NCBI GenBank assembly: GCA_905212635.1
Contig: CAJMFH010000008.1
Span: 19,636-83,635, forward strand
Direction: 5' to 3'
Source of the DNA: an uncultured Lachnoclostridium sp.
Lineage (GTDB): Bacteria; Bacillota; Clostridia; Lachnospirales; Lachnospiraceae
Length of the DNA: 64,000 bases
The position numbers and the translations under genes are program-made. Positions 61,448 through 64,000 of the stretch are shown piece after piece; position 1 is the stretch's first letter, and every line of letters begins with the position of its first letter. The notes under the pieces were generated by a model that saw only the letters and a program-made list of their open reading frames with translations, was not told where the DNA came from and did not search any database.

Positions 61448-62368
61448 ATGTATACAGTAGATTTACAGGACTGCATTGATAAGATGGATCTGGAATGTCT
61501 CACGCCGGATGTGGATATTTCACAGATTAAGATCACGCAGTCGGATATTAACCGCCCGGCGCTTCAGCTGGCAGGATTTTTTGATTATTTTGACCACCAC
61601 CGTGTACAGATTATCGGTCATGTGGAAAATACGTATATGGAAAAGCAGGGGCTTGAGTACAGCGTAGAGATGATGGGACGTATCATGTCCTACAAAGTAC
61701 CGTGTATCGTGTATTGCCGCGATATGGCGGTGCCGGATGCCATTCTTGAAGTGGCAGACAAAGCCGGTGTGCCGATCCTGCGTACGAAGCAGACGACTTC
61801 CTCATTTTCTTCGGAATTGAACCGCTGGCTGAAAGTCGAACTTGCACCGCGAATCAGCATTCACGGCGTTTTGGTCGATATTTACGGCGAAGGTGTGCTG
61901 ATTACCGGAGAAAGTGGAATCGGTAAAAGTGAAGTCGCTTTGGAACTGATCCATCGCGGACACCGTCTCGTGTCGGACGACGTTGTTGAAATCAAGAAAG
62001 TCAGCGACGCGACCTTGATCGGTACCGCTCCCGATATCACGAGACATTTTATTGAACTTCGTGGAATCGGAATCATCGATGCCAAAGCCTTGTTTGGTGT
62101 GGAAAGCGTAAAAAATACCCAGTCGATCGATCTTGTTATCAAACTCGAAGAGTGGAACAAAGAGCAGGATTATGACCGCATGGGATTGGAAGAAAAATAC
62201 ATCGAATATCTCGGAAATAAAGTGGTATGCCATTCGATCCCGATTCGTCCGGGACGAAATCTCGCAATTATCTGTGAATCGGCAGCCGTCAACTTCCGTC
62301 AGAAAAAGATGGGATATAATGCAGCAAAAGAATTGTACAATCGTGTAACCGCAAGATTGCCGGAATAA
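61448..62368 (+). CDS. hprK: HPr kinase/phosphorylase
   Basis: Bifunctional enzyme of 306 aa that phosphorylates HPr on Ser46 and so controls carbon catabolite repression. The P-loop is GESGIGKS (residues 154-161), followed by LIHRGHRLVSDDVVEI and the C-terminal signature FIELRGIGIIDAKALFGV. GGAGGA lies before the ATG. Its place before a ROK kinase and murB is typical. Confidence 0.97.
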   Translation: MYTVDLQDCIDKMDLECLTPDVDISQIKITQSDINRPALQLAGFFDYFDHHRVQIIGHVENTYMEKQGLEYSVEMMGRIMSYKVPCIVYCRDMAVPDAILEVADKAGVPILRTKQTTSSFSSELNRWLKVELAPRISIHGVLVDIYGEGVLITGESGIGKSEVALELIHRGHRLVSDDVVEIKKVSDATLIGTAPDITRHFIELRGIGIIDAKALFGVESVKNTQSIDLVIKLEEWNKEQDYDRMGLEEKYIEYLGNKVVCHSIPIRPGRNLAIICESAAVNFRQKKMGYNAAKELYNRVTARLPE

Positions 62369-62395
62369 AGATACGCAGTCAGAAGGAGGAAAGTC

Positions 62396-63322
62396 ATGGA
62401 AAAGTTTTACGTAGGTGTCGATGTCGGAGGCACATCGATCAAGATGGGAATGTTTTCACATACCGGGGAATTGCTTGAAAAATGGGAAATTCCGACGCGT
62501 GTGGATGAAGATGAAGAAACGGACCGGATCCTTCCGGACATCGCCGCAAGCATTGAAGAAAAGCGTGCGGAAAAAAATGGAAATATTGTCGGTATCGGAC
62601 TCGGCATCCCGGGACCGGTGACAGACGACGGAACCGTGTTAAAATGCGCCAATATTCATTGGCCGGTATTTAATGTCAAAGAAAAATTGTTTAATCTGAC
62701 CGGCGTAGCCAATATCCGTGTCGGAAACGATGCCAATGTCGCAGCTCTTGGCGAAATGTGGAAAGGCGGCGGACGCGGCTTTGACAGTATCGTCATGGTA
62801 ACACTCGGAACTGGTGTCGGTGGTGGAGTTATCCTCGGTGGCAAGATTTTGACCGGAGCCAAAGGAGCAGCCGGAGAAATCGGTCATATGACCGTAGAAT
62901 ACGACGAAGAAGAGACGTGTAACTGCGGAACCAAAGGCTGCCTTGAGCAGTATGCTTCTGCGACGGGAATCGTTCGTCTGGCGAAAAAACAGATGGTCGA
63001 AACGTCTTCTCTGGCAAAAATTGACAATCTTACAGCGAAAGATGTTTTTGATGAAGCAAAAGCCGGAGATGCGTATGCACTTCAGATCGTAGACCAGTTT
63101 GCCCACTATCTTGGTGTGGCACTTGGCAATGTTGCCCAGATCATTGATCCGGAAGCATTCGTAATTGGCGGTGGAGTGGCGAGAGCCGGCAGTATCATTA
63201 CGGAAAGCATTGAAAAATATTATAATGACAGTGTAATGTTTGCCCTGCGCGGCAAGCAGTTCAATCTGGCAGAACTTGGAAATGACGCGGGCATTTACGG
63301 TGCTGTGCGTATGGTCCTGTAA
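62396..63322 (+). CDS. ROK-family glucokinase
   Basis: Sugar kinase of 308 aa: N-terminal ATP motif VGVDVGGTSIKMGMF, GLGIPGPV, catalytic region GNDANVAALGE, and zinc site GHMTVEYDEEETCNCGTKGCLEQYAS (histidine plus three cysteines). It likely makes glucose 6-phosphate. GGAGGA lies before the ATG. It lies between hprK and murB. Confidence 0.93.
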   Translation: MEKFYVGVDVGGTSIKMGMFSHTGELLEKWEIPTRVDEDEETDRILPDIAASIEEKRAEKNGNIVGIGLGIPGPVTDDGTVLKCANIHWPVFNVKEKLFNLTGVANIRVGNDANVAALGEMWKGGGRGFDSIVMVTLGTGVGGGVILGGKILTGAKGAAGEIGHMTVEYDEEETCNCGTKGCLEQYASATGIVRLAKKQMVETSSLAKIDNLTAKDVFDEAKAGDAYALQIVDQFAHYLGVALGNVAQIIDPEAFVIGGGVARAGSIITESIEKYYNDSVMFALRGKQFNLAELGNDAGIYGAVRMVL

Positions 63323-63339
63323 GAAAGGAATCAGAGAGC

Positions 63340-64000
63340 GTGATACAGTTAAAAGAAGGAGAACTTCTGAGGAATCATACGACATTTCGTATTGGCGGAG
63401 CGGCAAAATATTTTGCTGTGCCTAAAAACGAAGAGGAGATCATGGAAGCGGTGGATTTTGCCATCGTGAAGGACTTACCCTACTATATTCTTGGAAAAGG
63501 CAGCAACGTATTGTTTGCCGATGAAGGATATCCCGGTGTGATCATTGAAATCGGGGCAGGCATGGAAAAGGTGGAACGTATCGGAGACACCGGAATCCGT
63601 GCACAGGCAGGCGTATCACTAAGTGCGCTGGCGGCATTTGCAGCGAGAGAGGGACTGAGCGGACTGGAGTTTGCCGGTGGGATTCCGGGAACTCTCGGAG
63701 GTGCCGTAACGATGAATGCCGGAGCGTATGGCGGTGAGATGAAAGATGTCATCGTAAGTGCGAAAGTGATGGACGAAGAAGGTGCGGTAAAAGTGCTTTC
63801 TTGCGGGGAACTGGAGCTTGGGTATCGTACAAGCATCGTGCAAAAGAAACAGCTCGTCGTGTTGGAAGCAGAATTTCTGTTAAACCCGGGAACAACGGAA
63901 GAGATTCAGAATACGATGAAGGAATTAAACGCAAAAAGAAGGGAAAAACAGCCGTTGGAATATCCAAGTGCCGGAAGTACGTTTAAGCGTCCGGAAGGAT
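63340..64000 (+). CDS. murB: UDP-N-acetylenolpyruvoylglucosamine reductase (partial, 3' cut)
   Basis: At least 220 residues are encoded before the window ends. The FAD-binding start NHTTFRIGGAAKYFAVP, GKGSNVLFADEGY, GLEFAGGIPGTLGGAVTMNAGAYG and SAGSTFKRP identify MurB, which reduces the enolpyruvyl group in peptidoglycan synthesis. GTG 63340 is the likely start, with AAAGGAA upstream. The catalytic C-terminal part is not in the window. Confidence 0.95.
   Translation, partial: MIQLKEGELLRNHTTFRIGGAAKYFAVPKNEEEIMEAVDFAIVKDLPYYILGKGSNVLFADEGYPGVIIEIGAGMEKVERIGDTGIRAQAGVSLSALAAFAAREGLSGLEFAGGIPGTLGGAVTMNAGAYGGEMKDVIVSAKVMDEEGAVKVLSCGELELGYRTSIVQKKQLVVLEAEFLLNPGTTEEIQNTMKELNAKRREKQPLEYPSAGSTFKRPEG

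Overview
The window reads as part of the chromosome of a spore-forming, anaerobic Firmicute of class Clostridia, most likely Lachnospiraceae. The assignment is inferred from gene content: a yaaO/yaaR/holB/ricT/trmN6/rsmI/abrB block as in Bacillus-Clostridium genomes, a cotJABC spore-coat operon, a HrcA/CIRCE-controlled clpB, PerR with reverse rubrerythrin, the [FeFe]-hydrogenase maturase HydE, lysine-rich secreted Big2 proteins, and xylan-degrading enzymes typical of gut Lachnospiraceae. No rRNA or tRNA gene was seen. Both ends cut the sequence: the first gene is complete but its promoter is clipped, and murB runs off the right end.

Layout. 1-6.5 kb: decarboxylase, guanylate-kinase-like protein, YaaR, holB, ricT, trmN6, rsmI, then abrB on the minus strand. 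6.6-12.6 kb: a minus-strand Gx-transporter/NusG-II pair, an acyl-CoA synthetase, ilvE, luxS, two overlapping small genes and a cyclophilin lipoprotein. 12.6-13.1 kb: a gene-free stretch with a degenerate tandem repeat of about 52 nt. 13.1-17.1 kb: clpB behind a perfect CIRCE element, and cotJA-cotJB-cotJC. 17.1-28.5 kb is an AT-rich accessory region. It holds small orphan genes, gene remnants, a complete type II-A CRISPR-Cas locus (antisense tracrRNA, cas9, cas1, cas2, csn2, leader, seven-repeat array), a PD-(D/E)XK Rpn/transposase-like gene and a folded MITE-like element.

28.5-33.3 kb: perR-like regulator, reverse rubrerythrin, an XRE regulator, hydE, and a secreted CotH-like protein on the minus strand. 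33.4-39.8 kb: core block with DUF951, rpsF-ssb-rpsR, gdpP, rplI, dnaB and a MerR-type regulator. 39.9-42.3 kb: a secreted Big2 protein and a GH13 glucosidase. 42.5-50.3 kb: an ABC export system with three different lipoprotein adaptors, one large FtsX/MacB-type permease and two ATPases, the second carrying a C-terminal AbrB-like domain. 50.4-57.0 kb: a polysaccharide deacetylase, then uxaC, GH115 alpha-glucuronidase and a membrane-anchored GH10 xylanase, which together would release and use glucuronic acid from glucuronoxylan. 57.0-61.4 kb: potABCD and a flavoprotein. 61.4 kb to the end: hprK, a ROK glucokinase and murB.

The most interesting item is the CRISPR locus. The tracrRNA gene lies antisense in the cas9 5' region, its promoter overlaps the cas9 ribosome-binding site, and the leader ends in the ATTTGAG anchor known from streptococcal type II-A systems. 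Other items worth a second look are the AbrB-tailed ATPase with three adaptors, the folded repeat element at 28.3 kb, the 52-nt repeats at 12.8 kb, the out-of-frame gene overlap at 11.6 kb and the repeated hairpins before gdpP. No wholly new defence system can be proven from the sequence alone.
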